Source: RYN-230 sp963814645 (GTDB lineage Bacteria > Actinomycetota > Actinomycetes > Streptosporangiales > Streptosporangiaceae). Taken from it: 64,000 nucleotides of DNA. Under the pieces are notes generated by a model. The model worked only from the letters and a program-made list of their open reading frames with translations. It made no database searches and was not told the DNA's origin. Of the stretch, positions 34,554 through 43,977 are shown piece by piece; the stretch's first letter is position 1, and every line of letters begins with the position of its first letter. Made by a program: the position numbers and the translations under genes. Location of the stretch: positions 1 to 64,000 of the forward strand of contig CAWFDX010000002.1 in the NCBI GenBank assembly GCA_963814645.1, read 5' to 3'.

Positions 34554-35486
34554 TCATCGTGATGTTGGGCCTGCGGCCGTGGTTGTCCGGGCCAGGGCCG
34601 CCTCCTTTGCCGCGCTGGCATGTCCGGCCGCATTGCCGGAGACCCATTTGAGCAAGGGCGGAAGCAGAATGATCGGGAACACCAGCGGGAGGAGCATACT
34701 GAGCCAGTCCCATAGGGTGTTTCCGGCATAGCCGGTCCACGTCCAGTGCAAAACGTAACCGCCGATCACTGTAACGATCCACCCAACGGCAAGGGCGGCG
34801 ATGATTGCCTTCTGATAAGGATGCAGCCGGATCTTCGGCTCCCGGGCTGACATGTCAAACAGGGTCATCGCCGTAGCCACAGCCGCCGGCAGCACGAGCA
34901 GGACGAGCCAGTTCCAAAGCTTCTGGCCATGGAAGCCAGTCCATTTGAGCGGGATCAGGTAGCCCGCGATCACGAACCCGGTCCAGGCCACAATAATCAC
35001 TGCGTAGGTGACGCGCCTGCCCTTCCCAATGTATTTCTTAGTCTGTATCCACAATGGGATAGTGCCAAGGACGACCGGTAGCAGAAGGAGATTGAGCCAA
35101 TCCCATAGCTGGCCGTTCTTCTGGAAACCCGTCCACTGCCACTGCCGGACGTAGCCGCCCCAGATCCCGACCAGTAGGGCGGCAGCCACCACGTACGCGG
35201 CGCCTTTCCGCGCGTTCTCGTTTCTCATGAGTTTGCGCATGCCGTTAGCCGGCTCGGCGACCTCGGCGGCGCGCTCCTTGGCTGCTTCGGCGGACGGAGC
35301 CCATGGCAGGCCAGCTTCCTCCAGTTTGGCCAGCAGCGCCGCGCGCATCAGCACCTTCGCCTTGCTTACCGCCTCGGCATCGGTTCCAGTGCCCGGATTG
35401 CCCACATCCGCTGCTCTGTCCAGGTCGACGAGGGCACTAAGCCCCAGCAACTCATCCGGCTCGATGACGCATGTCAAGGAAGCCAT
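34554..35486 (-). CDS. membrane protein with threefold WTG-LWDWL repeat
   Basis: A 310-residue protein of unknown function. After about 100 soluble residues come six membrane segments arranged as three similar units. Each has a GGY or AGY turn, a WTGF/WTGY box, then LWDWL or LWNWL and a leucine-rich helix: QWTGFQKNGQLWDWLNLL, KWTGFHGQKLWNWLVLL and TWTGYAGNTLWDWLSML. GGAGGAACC precedes the ATG at 35486. The internal triplication is clear in the sequence. It might be a small transporter or channel; nothing proves it. Confidence 0.7.
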   Translation of the reverse strand: MASLTCVIEPDELLGLSALVDLDRAADVGNPGTGTDAEAVSKAKVLMRAALLAKLEEAGLPWAPSAEAAKERAAEVAEPANGMRKLMRNENARKGAAYVVAAALLVGIWGGYVRQWQWTGFQKNGQLWDWLNLLLLPVVLGTIPLWIQTKKYIGKGRRVTYAVIIVAWTGFVIAGYLIPLKWTGFHGQKLWNWLVLLVLPAAVATAMTLFDMSAREPKIRLHPYQKAIIAALAVGWIVTVIGGYVLHWTWTGYAGNTLWDWLSMLLPLVFPIILLPPLLKWVSGNAAGHASAAKEAALARTTTAAGPTSR

Positions 35487-36087
35487 ATCGCGGTTCCTCC
35501 CCGGCCGCCTCTCTTGGACATCCACTGCCTGCCTTGGCCGGCACTGCAGTGAAACAGCGGAAAGGCGTTACCCAACCCGACACGCTGCTACGGCGTCCAG
35601 GGCGGGCGGCCCCCCACCCGAAAGCTCGTGGCTGACAGCGACGATACGCCTCTGGCAGAAGACGCGCGAGAGGCAAACCCGGCCGGCACGCATTTACCGC
35701 CGCCATGAGGAGTCTGCCTGCCGATTGCGCCAAACCACGCGGCTGCTGCCGGGAAGAAAGGTGCGCCTAAAAACTATACTCCGCCGATCATGATGATCGG
35801 GAATAGCTATGCGCAGGCAAACATGAGCATACGCTCACAGGACGCGCTCTATTCGGCTACTTGTTTACTTGCCTTACGGCTGGAGCCCGGCCAGGCTCGG
35901 GTCGAGGTGTCCGGCGGGGCGCTCGCTATTCGGCTGTCCGCCTTGATCGTTGGTGAGACTCACATCTGGCATGCGATCCCCGTCGTTCACCGTGGCGTGG
36001 AGAGGCTCAAGAGGGGTCTGCCCAGCTCAAAGTAGCGTTGCCCTCCCCGCCGGTTATCACCGGATCTCCAGGGCGAGGGGGAAGTTC
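35487..36087. other. no supported gene
   Basis: About 600 bases. A + strand frame of 81 codons (35790-36035) starts at ATGATGATCGGG but looks like IS-flank sequence. The right half is likely the left end of the IS110 element. Confidence 0.3.
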
Positions 36088-37380
36088 ATGGGGCACGTGG
36101 TCATCGGGATGGATCCGCATAAGCGCTCGGCCACCATCGAGATCATCGATGAACGGCAGCAGGTGCTGTCCGCGGGCCGGTTCGGCACTGACCGGGACGG
36201 TTACCGGGCGATGCTGGCCGCGGGGCGGAAGTTCAAGGACCGTGTCTGGGCGGTGGAGGGCTGCAACGGGATCGGCCGCCACCTCGCGCAGCGCCTGGTC
36301 GCTGATGGCGAGCCGGTCGTCGATGTGCCAGCGAAGCTGTCTGCCCGGGCCCGCTTGTTCTCTACCGGCCAGGGACGCAAAACCGATCCGGTGGATGCGC
36401 ATTCGGTGGCGCTGGCCGGGCTGCACAGCCCGGGCCTGCGGGTGATCGCCGCCGATGATGCGGCGGTGGCGCTGCGGCTGCTGGCCGATCGCCGTGATGA
36501 GCTGGGCGTGGCCCGCACGCAGACGATCAACCGCCTGCACCGGCTGCTGCTGGAGCTGCTTCCCGGCGGGGCGAAGAAGTTCCTGTCCGCCGTGCAGGCG
36601 AAGGACCTGCTGGCCGCGGTCCGCCCGCGTGACATCGCCGGGAAGACCCGCCGCCGGCTCGCCGCCGAGCTGGTCACCGAGCTGACGCGGATTGATAAGC
36701 GCATCAAGACCGCGGATGCCGAGCTCAAACAGCTGGTGACCGCGACCGGCAGCAGCCTGCTCACGCTGCATGGCATCGGCCCCTCCAGCGCCGCCCGGCT
36801 CCTCGGTGACGTCGGTGACATCGCCCGTTTCGCTGACAAGGGCAGGTTCGCGTCCTGGAACGGCACCGCACCCCTGGATGCCTCCAGCGGCGACCAGAAC
36901 CGGCACCGGCTGTCCCGGGCAGGCAACCGGCGGATCAACCGGGTGCTGCACATCATGGCTGTCGTCGCACTGCGCAACGGCACCGAAGGCCGCGCCTACT
37001 ACCGGCGCAAACTCGCCGCGGGCAAAACCACCATGGAAGCCATGCGGTGCCTGAAGAGACGGCTGTCCGACGTCGTCTACCAGCAAATGCGCGCCGACGC
37101 GAGACGTCTGGCAACGGGCCCGGGAGGACACACGGGGACGACTGCTGGCTCCAGCGTGGCCGGCTCTGACCCCTGCACCGGCTCTTCGGAGAAGTCACTT
37201 CCCGGACCCGCCGCAAACCACCCTACGCTCGCCCCGGCCAGCAACCCGGTCCGTTCTCCAGCCAGTTCCCGGCGCCCCTCAAGCACAGCCGGACCGCAGC
37301 CGGCGTCAAGCGACGTCTGCTTGACACCGGCGAGGACCGGCGCACACTCACCAGGCGGGAACGACACCCTCTTGACATAG
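36088..37380 (+). CDS. IS110-family transposase
   Basis: A 430-residue IS110 transposase. The DEDD domain starts VVIGMDPHKRSATIEIID, with VWAVEGCNGIGRHLA and KTDPVDAHSVALAGL as acidic motifs; the C-terminal domain has LHGIGPSSAARLLGDVG and FASWNGTAPLDASSGDQN. A long Ser/Pro-rich tail of about 80 residues follows, common in this group. Start ATG 36088 with GAGGGGGAAG before it. Intact. Confidence 0.9.
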   Translation: MGHVVIGMDPHKRSATIEIIDERQQVLSAGRFGTDRDGYRAMLAAGRKFKDRVWAVEGCNGIGRHLAQRLVADGEPVVDVPAKLSARARLFSTGQGRKTDPVDAHSVALAGLHSPGLRVIAADDAAVALRLLADRRDELGVARTQTINRLHRLLLELLPGGAKKFLSAVQAKDLLAAVRPRDIAGKTRRRLAAELVTELTRIDKRIKTADAELKQLVTATGSSLLTLHGIGPSSAARLLGDVGDIARFADKGRFASWNGTAPLDASSGDQNRHRLSRAGNRRINRVLHIMAVVALRNGTEGRAYYRRKLAAGKTTMEAMRCLKRRLSDVVYQQMRADARRLATGPGGHTGTTAGSSVAGSDPCTGSSEKSLPGPAANHPTLAPASNPVRSPASSRRPSSTAGPQPASSDVCLTPARTGAHSPGGNDTLLT

Positions 37381-37486
37381 AGGGGTGCCAGATCCGGTCG
37401 ACGCTGGCGTGCACGGGCCTGATCTGCGAGCCTCAGCTGGTGATCGCTGAGGGGAGCCGTCGGCTGCCTCGTGCTGCGCCCCGCGA

Positions 37487-37789
37487 TCAGCGGTCAGAGG
37501 AATAGGGGTCGTCTTCGCTCAGACGGGCCGCGAGGAACTCGGTGATCCAAGCCCGCGAGACCCGGCGGAGCTTTCCGATCTTTATGCTGCGCAGCTGCCC
37601 GGTGCGGAGCAGGTAGTAGACCTTGTCCCTGCCCACCTGAAGCAGCTCTGCGGTCTCTTCCACCGTCAGGAGCTGCACCGGATCTACGGGCCGCCCGCCT
37701 GACCGGGCGGTGCCTGCGCCCGCGGGCTCCGTTGCTTTCGGCGCACTCACACGACCAGATTGCCTGTCCGTGCTACCGCTGATCCGCAC
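37487..37789 (-). CDS. excisionase-type helix-turn-helix protein
   Basis: A 100-residue protein whose middle, LLTVEETAELLQVGRDKVYY to RRVSRAWITEFL, is a MerR-like HTH_17 fold typical of excisionases (Xis) in integrative elements. It likely directs excision or replication control. An integrase relic belonging to an integrated element lies 2 kb away, supporting this. It has no recognisable ribosome site, and the N-terminal 35 residues are unstructured. Confidence 0.75.
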   Translation of the reverse strand: MRISGSTDRQSGRVSAPKATEPAGAGTARSGGRPVDPVQLLTVEETAELLQVGRDKVYYLLRTGQLRSIKIGKLRRVSRAWITEFLAARLSEDDPYSSDR

Positions 37790-38465
37790 CTCAGCCGTAC
37801 AGCTGAGCTGACCCGCAGGGCATGAGTCACGGCTTCCGGGGTCGCGGTGCCGCCGCCGAGGTGGTGCCGGCGCGCCATGGCGTGCCGCCGTTGCCTAAGA
37901 CCACCTACCTGCACACTCACCTGTCACAGGAAGACCTCACCTCTGGCAACCGTAGTGGTGCGGACTGGGTATCAGCGCAGCTAACCAATTGAAGCGCGGC
38001 ACCTGATACGAAGGAAGTACAGTGAAGCCCGCCACATAAGGTCCGTGAACATCAAGGAAGAGTTGCCGTCGTTGCGGCAGCGGTCACAATGGCCACGCTC
38101 GTTGCTGGGTTCGCCCAGCAGCATGCCAGGCCTGGCTTCCCGGTCCGGGGTGTCTGCACACGCAACTGTCGCCTCGGTAGCGCCGTATTTCAGGCATGCC
38201 GAGGTATTGCGCTGGCTCCCGTCCACGACTGCCCCCAGATCTCCGGTCGGCGATTACGCGAGTTCGCTCAGCTGAGTTGAAGCTTTCACCGTCGCGGCCG
38301 CCAGAGACGGCGATGAAGGTATCGGCAGCAGATCTGCTAAGCCATAGGTTTGTCATCGGCCGACGGCCCCACCCCAAAGGGAAGACTCAAGACTTCCGAT
38401 TGGTCGGCGCCAAGGGTCGTATTAGTCTAGACTGGCGAGCTCGATACTTGAGGAGGGTGGGGGGA
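37790..38465. other. no confident gene
   Basis: About 680 bases between the excisionase and the repeat protein. Some open frames exist on both strands, and one upstream frame (from 38196) runs into the repeat protein, but its composition is unlike the protein that follows. This could hold a promoter for the next gene. Confidence 0.3.
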
Positions 38466-39695
38466 ATGACAGTCCAAGACGTGCTACGCCGAGGGGGCCA
38501 GTGCGAAGCGGCAGGCGACCTTAACGGAGCTGAGGCGGCCTATCGAGAAGCCGACGAGTTGGGCGACGCAGAAGGGGCGCTTCTTCTCGGCCAGATGATC
38601 AAGCGGCGCGGCGACATGCAAGGCGCTGCTGATGCGTTTCGGCGCGGCGAAGCACGCGGACACCGCGAAGCGGGGCTGTGCCTAGGCAACTTGCTGTCGG
38701 ACAACGGCGATTTCGAAGGGGCGAAGGCCGCGTACGAACGCTCGATCGCGGCCGGAAGCATCGACGCCGTGCTCAACTTGGGACTGCTGCTGGCTCAGCA
38801 GGGTGCGGCGGATGAGGCCCTCCGGTACCTGCGCGTGGCACAGGAGAATGGTGAAACGGAGGCCTCATGGGCCATCGGAAGGGTCCTCGAAGGCCGGGAG
38901 AACTACGCGGGGGCTGCGGTCGAGTACCAGCGAGGCGCTGATGGCGGGGACGCTCAAGCAGCGTATGGTCTCGGAGCAGTGCTCACCAAGCTCGAAGATC
39001 AAGAGGGCGCACGAGCGGCATTCCAGAGAGCCCATGATCTCGGCCATCCGGGTGCTGCCCAGGCCGTTGAGTCGCTCGACATTCGAGCCACAGCCCGGGC
39101 CTCGGCCGAGACAGCCGCCAAATTGGCGAAACTATACGCAGCCGCCTGCGGCGAAGTCCTGACCGCCGCCAATGCGTGCCTTGAGGTCGCCAATCGCGCC
39201 ATTGGTGCGCGGAACATGGCCGCTAAGCGTCCCCAGCACGAGATTTCGATCCGAAACTTTACCCAGTTCGCTGAAAATGCTGAGCGAGATTTCAGGCCGT
39301 TGTACCAAGCCTTTGACGGGGCTTGCGTCACGGCCCGCGACGCAGCTGCACAGTTGCTCGCCTCGCAGTCAGACCCGATTTACGCGGAGCTTATGCTGGC
39401 CGGCATCGCCGACGAAGATGTGCTCGGCAATGTGGCGACGGCGAAAGCAATCCTGAGCGCCAACTACGGGCCCACTCCAGCCGGCTTCGTAGAAGGTGTC
39501 CGGGAAGCAAACGAGATGATGCAGCGGGACGACAACGAGGAGGACGGCGAGGAGATAGGCAACATCTACCGTCCTCAGCCAGCGGCGCAGCCAACCGAAC
39601 GCACCTGCCCTTGGTGCGCTGAGACGATCAAGGCGGCAGCGGTCATCTGCCGGTTCTGCGGCCGGGATGTCCAAAGCCAGCCGAACGTCGGGTAA
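38466..39695 (+). CDS. TPR/Sel1-like repeat protein with C-terminal zinc ribbon
   Basis: A 409-residue protein. Residues 1-200 form about six helical repeats of 34-36 residues (for example GDLNGAEAAYREADELGDAE, GDFEGAKAAYERSIAAGSID), Sel1/TPR-like. A helical middle domain follows, then an acidic linker (DDNEEDGEE), and last a zinc ribbon with C-x2-C and C-x2-C pairs (CPWC, 12 residues, CRFC). GAGGAGGGTGGGG is before the ATG. TPR plus zinc ribbon suggests a protein-interaction scaffold. It sits among integrative-element genes, so it may be cargo. Function unknown. Confidence 0.65.
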   Translation: MTVQDVLRRGGQCEAAGDLNGAEAAYREADELGDAEGALLLGQMIKRRGDMQGAADAFRRGEARGHREAGLCLGNLLSDNGDFEGAKAAYERSIAAGSIDAVLNLGLLLAQQGAADEALRYLRVAQENGETEASWAIGRVLEGRENYAGAAVEYQRGADGGDAQAAYGLGAVLTKLEDQEGARAAFQRAHDLGHPGAAQAVESLDIRATARASAETAAKLAKLYAAACGEVLTAANACLEVANRAIGARNMAAKRPQHEISIRNFTQFAENAERDFRPLYQAFDGACVTARDAAAQLLASQSDPIYAELMLAGIADEDVLGNVATAKAILSANYGPTPAGFVEGVREANEMMQRDDNEEDGEEIGNIYRPQPAAQPTERTCPWCAETIKAAAVICRFCGRDVQSQPNVG

Positions 39696-39858
39696 CCGAG
39701 TTGACTTCACTCGGTGTGGACGGGTTGGATTCAGGGGAATCCAACTGGACTTCGTGGGACGTGATCCACAACCTGCACTGCACTGACCAGGCAGGCTTGG
39801 AAGTTACGGACGCCACCCGGACAGCGGCCGGGACTGACCCGGTATGGAAAGAAGTTTC

Positions 39859-39948
39859 CGCAGGTCAGTGGGTATTCCGATGGGGTGGGATCGGCTCACT
39901 GTAAAACCGTCGGCTTAGCCTACGTTGGTTCGAACCCAACACCTGCCA
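39859..39948 (+). pseudogene. tRNA-Tyr-like relic (att core), copy 1
   Basis: A perfect T arm (GTTGG-TTCGAAC-CCAAC, 39924-39940), a long variable arm, a CTGTAAA anticodon loop (GTA, Tyr) and an acceptor ACCTGCC pairing with GCAGGT upstream except at the first base. The anticodon stem does not pair and the D arm is degenerate. Not a working tRNA; probably the remaining attachment-site half carried by an integrative element. Confidence 0.6.
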
Positions 39949-39961
39949 CACAAACCCCAGG

Positions 39962-40694
39962 TCAGAGCCGTTGACGCGGACTTGCGTCAACGGCTCTTGC
40001 GCTCAGGAGGAGCGGTTCCGTAGACCGCTTGCTGGCTGCTGTGGGCCATACGTGGGCCAGATCCAGGTAGCCGGGTCGCGTGCCCGCGATGCTTGATGCC
40101 GGGGCTTGGATGGTCTCTGAGCTGCGGAAACGGTGAGCCGTGGTGGTGGCGGAGAGTTCTGGCCGTCGGCCCAAGACGGGTGGCGGGTGGCCGCCCCAGC
40201 CGTGGGTTTGTGGGCCAGTCACGGACATGTAGCGGACAGGATTTGGATGGTGGCGGCGGTTCGGCGGACCGCTTGCTTTGTGGTGATGTGCCTGGCCGCG
40301 GGCGTGGAGGGCACGCTCGATCTGCCGGTTGGTGATGTCTTCCTGGCCGTCGATGCAGTGGGTGTAGACGGCGAGCAGCGTGTGGACGCTGTGGCCGGCG
40401 CGCCGGGCGATTTCGGCGGGTGCGGTGCCGGAGTTCAGCCACAGGGACAGGGCGGCGTGCCGCAGGTCGTAGGGGCGGCGGGCGAGTTGGGTGGCAGCTG
40501 TGGGCCCGAGGGCCAGGGTGTGGGCGGTGCCGGGTGCGGCCGTAGCTGCTTTCGCTGAGGAGGCCGCCGCGGAGCCCGCGGAACAGGCGGCCATCGGGTG
40601 CGGTGCCGTAGCGGCGGTGATGGTGGCGGAGCAGGGCGACCAGGACCGGCGGAATGGGCACGGCCCGGATTGATCCTTCGGGCCGGTGAGCCAC
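39962..40694 (-). pseudogene. tyrosine recombinase (integrase) C-terminal relic
   Basis: Minus-strand frames give VPIPPVLVALLRHHHRRYG and FRGLRGG, then after a frameshift YDLRHAALSLWLNSGTAPAE, IARRAGHSVHTLLAVYTHCI and DGQEDITNRQIERAL. The R..H..Y catalytic set in the C-terminal part is present (LRHAA, GHS, VYTH). The N-terminal half is gone. It resembles integrases of actinobacterial integrative elements with their att site just past the gene. Confidence 0.75.
39964..39997. terminator. 14-bp perfect hairpin
   Basis: AGAGCCGTTGACGC, a 6-base loop, then its exact complement. It lies between the tRNA relic and the integrase relic, so it may end the integrase transcript. The equivalent hairpin in the other repeat copy is at 44628-44661. 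Confidence 0.55.
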
Positions 40695-41068
40695 CGGTGT
40701 GCCGGGGACCGGTGCTGTGGGTGAGCCGGGACTGACCAGTCGTGAGCGCTCAGCGTCCCGGGGGGATCAGAGCTCGCGGGCTGGCTCATGTCTTCCTGCC
40801 CGGCGCTGCCGACACGGTGCGGTGGCTCCGGGTGCTGGGGCGGCCCGGCCCGGCGGTGGAAGCCGGGCCGGTGCTGGCCGGACTGGCTCGGCCGGACGGG
40901 CAGGGCAGGCCAGTCCGGTTTGCGCCGCCCGACGCGAGGTCGTCCCGGTGGTTGCCCGCACGGGATGTGACCGCCGCCCGGCCGCCGCGCGGCACCTGCC
41001 ACCTGACGGTCTGGGCGCAGTCCACGGCTTGGTCCTGTTAGCGGTGCGGCGGGCCGGCTGGCGGGCCA
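40695..41068. other. no gene recognised
   Basis: About 370 bases between the integrase relic and the MMPL gene. Open frames here are shadows of GC-rich sequence. Confidence 0.35.
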
Positions 41069-43267
41069 TTAGTGGGCTGCCGTGCTGCTGGTGACCGCAG
41101 CGGGCGTGGGGCTGGGCGGGGTGGGTGGCTGGGTGGCGGGTTCGATGGACAGGTGGGGGAGGGTGCGGTCCAGCCAGTTGGGCAGCCACCAGTTGGCGCG
41201 GCCGGTGAGGTGCATGAGGGCAGGGACGAGGAGGGTGCGCAGGAGGAAGGCGTCGAGCAGGACGGCGGCGGCCAGGCCGATGCCGATCTCGCCGATGGCT
41301 TGCTGGCCGGAGAGGATGAACGCGCTGAACACGAGGATCATGATGGTGGCGGCGGCGATGATGACCCGGCCGGTGGTGGCCTGGCCGGTGCGGACGGCGT
41401 GGTGGTTGTCGCCGGTGGCGGCCCATTCCTCGCGGATGCGGGAGACGAGGAAGACTTCGTAGTCCATGGACAGGCCGAACAGGACGGCGAGCATGAGAAC
41501 GGGCAGGAAGGATTCGATGGGTCCGGGCTGGCCGAGGTTGAGCAGCCGCAGGCCCCAGCCGTACTGGAAGATGGCGACGAGCACGCCGAAGGACGCGGCG
41601 GCGGCGAGCAGGTTCATCACGGCGGCGACGGCGGGGATCAGCAGGCTGCGGAAGGCCAGCGTCAGCAGCGCGAATCCGAGGATGAGGATGACCGCGATGA
41701 AGATCAGCAGCTTGGGGGCGATGATGGTGGCGAAGTCGCCGTTGATGGCGGTGACCCCGCCGACGTAGACGCGCAGCGTGGTGCTGTGCTCGGCGGCGGG
41801 GATGACGCTGTCCCGCAGCTGGCTGATGAGGGTGCTGGTGGCCTTGGCCTCGGGTGAGGTGGTGGGTGTCACGCTGATCAGCGAGGCGCCGTGGCCGGGG
41901 ATGGGTGGGGAGACCGCGGCGATCCCGGGCTCGGTTTTGAGCGTGCCGGCCAGCCGGGTGAACGCCGCGGTGTCGGCGGGGGAGGTGGTCGTGCCGACCA
42001 GCTGGAGGGGGCCGTTGAAGCCCGGGCCGAATCCGTCGGCGAGCAGTTCGTAGGCCTGGTGGGTGGTGGTGGAGGCGGGGTCGTTGGCGGCGTCGGAGGA
42101 GCCGAGCCGCAGCGAGAGCACCGGGATGGCCAGGATGAGCATCACGGCGGCGGCCGCGATGGCCAGCGGGGCGGGGTGGCGCTGCACGAACGCGGCCAGC
42201 CGGGTCCACGCGCCCGGTGCGCCGCCGGACGCGGGCCCGGCGGCCGCCAGCCGGCGGCGTTCCTTGCGGGACAGGACGCGCGGGCCCAGGAAGCCGAGCA
42301 GGGCGGGCAGCAGGGTGGTGGCGGCGGCCACGGTGAACAGGACGGTAACGGCGGCGGCGATGCCCAGGCCGGAGATGTAGCTGATGCGCAGCACCAGCAT
42401 CCCGAGCAGGGCGATGCACACGGTGGTCCCGGCGAACAGGACGGCGCGGCCGGAGGTGTTCAGCGCCCCGGCCGCGGCGTCCTGGGTGGGCATCCGGGCT
42501 TTGAGGTTGCCGCGGTGGCGGGTGACGATGAACAGCGCGTAGTCGATGCCGACGCCGAGCCCGATCAGGATGCCCAGCGTCGGGCCGGCCGAGGGGATGC
42601 TCACCACGTGGGACAGCAGCCCGGCGGTCATCAGGCCGGGGATGAGCGCGGCGATCGCGACCGCCAGTGGCAGCAGCATGGCCAGCAGCGACCCGAACGC
42701 GATGAACAGGACGACCGCGGCGGCCAGGACCCCGACGCCCGCGCTGATGCCGACTGAGGGCCGCAGCGCGTTCTCGACCGCCGGGCCGCCGATGTCAACC
42801 TGGACGCCGGGGGCGCGGGCCGCCTCGGCGAGGTGGACGACGCGGGTGACGTCGGGCACGGGCAGGCTGGACTGCGGGGCGTCGAAGACCACGGTCGCGT
42901 ACGCGATGGTGCCGCTGCGGCTGACCTGGCCGGCGCCGCGGGCCGAGTACGGGCTGAGCACCGAGGCCACCGCCGGGGCGGCGGCGACCTTGCCCAGCAT
43001 GGCGGTGATCTCGGCCCGGACGGCGGGGGTGCGCACGGTTCCGTGGCTGGCCCGCCAGACGATCGTGTCCTGGTCCCCGGCGTGCCCGGGGAACGCCTTT
43101 TGCAGCAGGCCCAGCGCGGTGGTGGAGCCGGTCCCGGGCAGGGTGAGGGCGTCGGAGTACGCCGATCCCGCGGCCCGCCCGCCGACCGTCACGATCACCA
43201 GCAGCATGAGCCACCCGGTGAGCACCCACTTGCGGTGCTGGAAGCACCAGCGAGCCATCGCAGCCAT
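41069..43267 (-). CDS. MMPL-family (RND-type) membrane transporter
   Basis: A 732-residue transporter of the MMPL/RND class: about 12 membrane helices in two halves, each with a large outer domain. Marks are LGVGIDYALFIVTRHR in the first half and LFGLSMDYEVFLVSRIREEW in the second, each carrying the D-Y pair that relays protons. These proteins export lipids, siderophores or drugs. A TetR repressor is divergent from it, 104 bases away, with palindromes between; drug or lipid efflux under repression is likely. Length and halves are complete. Confidence 0.9.
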   Translation of the reverse strand: MAAMARWCFQHRKWVLTGWLMLLVIVTVGGRAAGSAYSDALTLPGTGSTTALGLLQKAFPGHAGDQDTIVWRASHGTVRTPAVRAEITAMLGKVAAAPAVASVLSPYSARGAGQVSRSGTIAYATVVFDAPQSSLPVPDVTRVVHLAEAARAPGVQVDIGGPAVENALRPSVGISAGVGVLAAAVVLFIAFGSLLAMLLPLAVAIAALIPGLMTAGLLSHVVSIPSAGPTLGILIGLGVGIDYALFIVTRHRGNLKARMPTQDAAAGALNTSGRAVLFAGTTVCIALLGMLVLRISYISGLGIAAAVTVLFTVAAATTLLPALLGFLGPRVLSRKERRRLAAAGPASGGAPGAWTRLAAFVQRHPAPLAIAAAAVMLILAIPVLSLRLGSSDAANDPASTTTHQAYELLADGFGPGFNGPLQLVGTTTSPADTAAFTRLAGTLKTEPGIAAVSPPIPGHGASLISVTPTTSPEAKATSTLISQLRDSVIPAAEHSTTLRVYVGGVTAINGDFATIIAPKLLIFIAVILILGFALLTLAFRSLLIPAVAAVMNLLAAAASFGVLVAIFQYGWGLRLLNLGQPGPIESFLPVLMLAVLFGLSMDYEVFLVSRIREEWAATGDNHHAVRTGQATTGRVIIAAATIMILVFSAFILSGQQAIGEIGIGLAAAVLLDAFLLRTLLVPALMHLTGRANWWLPNWLDRTLPHLSIEPATQPPTPPSPTPAAVTSSTAAH

Positions 43268-43302
43268 GTCAGTCTCCCGTCCTCAGACGCAGCGGTCTTC
43301 TT

Positions 43303-43322
43303 ATAAGACATCACTGTCTCAT
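43303..43322. promoter_or_regulatory. TetR-type operator palindrome
   Basis: Inverted repeat AGACA-TCAC-TGTCT extended to ATxAGACA and TGTCTxAT, a 20-base palindrome in the MMPL/TetR divergent spacer. Placement and symmetry suit a TetR dimer. A -10-like TATAGT at 43338-43343 points toward the TetR gene. Confidence 0.6.
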
Positions 43323-43371
43323 ATCTGGCGGTGACTGTATAGTATCGAGTCAATGATGTAAACTCCCGCTC

Positions 43372-43977
43372 ATGGCCAGGAGCACAGCTATCCAGGAGCG
43401 GGTCGCCGCGGCGATCCTCGACGTGGCCGCGGACCTGCTGGCCCGCGGCGGCGAGCCGCCCAGCATGGCCGATATCGCCGCGGCGGCCGGCGTAGCCCGG
43501 GCGACGCTGTACCGGTACTTCCCCACCCGCGAACAGCTGCTGGCGGCCCTGACCGCTACCGGCCTGCAGACGGCCGCCGCCCGGCTCGCCGAGGCCGACC
43601 TGGACACCGTGCCCGTCCCCGAGGCAATCGCCCGGCTCGCGCGCGTGGTCGCCGCGGCCGGCAGCAAGTACGCCGCCGTCGTCAGCGCGTTCGATCCCGC
43701 CGGCGCCGTGGAACAGCAGATCGGCACGATGATCCAGGCGCTGCTGCAACGCGGCATCGACGACGGGACCTTCCGCGCCGACCTCACCATCGACGAACTC
43801 GGCTTCGTGCTCGGCCAGCTGCTGCAGGCCGCAGGCCGCATGGCCGCCGAGCACCAGGCAGGCGCCGAGAAAGCCGCAGCGCTCATCACCTCGGTGTTCC
43901 TGCACGGCACCCAGAACCGCCAGGACGGGACCATGGAGGAACCGGGCCACCCGCCGTCACGCCCAGGCCGCACCTGA
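43372..43977 (+). CDS. TetR-family repressor
   Basis: A 201-residue TetR regulator. The N-terminal HTH is ADIAAAAGVARATLYRYFPT, the usual DNA-binding helix pair, and the C-terminal ligand-binding domain is helical. It is divergent from the MMPL transporter and the likely owner of the palindrome at 43303. Effector unknown. The C-terminus is Pro-rich and could be slightly extended by mutation. Confidence 0.88.
   Translation: MARSTAIQERVAAAILDVAADLLARGGEPPSMADIAAAAGVARATLYRYFPTREQLLAALTATGLQTAAARLAEADLDTVPVPEAIARLARVVAAAGSKYAAVVSAFDPAGAVEQQIGTMIQALLQRGIDDGTFRADLTIDELGFVLGQLLQAAGRMAAEHQAGAEKAAALITSVFLHGTQNRQDGTMEEPGHPPSRPGRT

Larger units (their letters stand above)
39848..40315 (+). repeat. att-proximal direct repeat, copy 1
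   Basis: About 468 bases that recur at 44511-44975 in the same orientation with perhaps 80-85% identity. Both contain a tRNA-Tyr-like segment, a hairpin and the 3' end of a tyrosine recombinase gene on the minus strand. This is the expected arrangement at the integrase side of an integrative element. Confidence 0.75.

Noticed and set aside
35790..36035. 81-codon gene upstream of the IS110 at 36088
   Set aside because: No ribosome site or family features, and position suggests IS flank.
40767..42757. Long open frames over the MMPL gene on both strands
   Set aside because: They are shadows of the transporter; its helices and DY motifs are in the minus frame from 43267.
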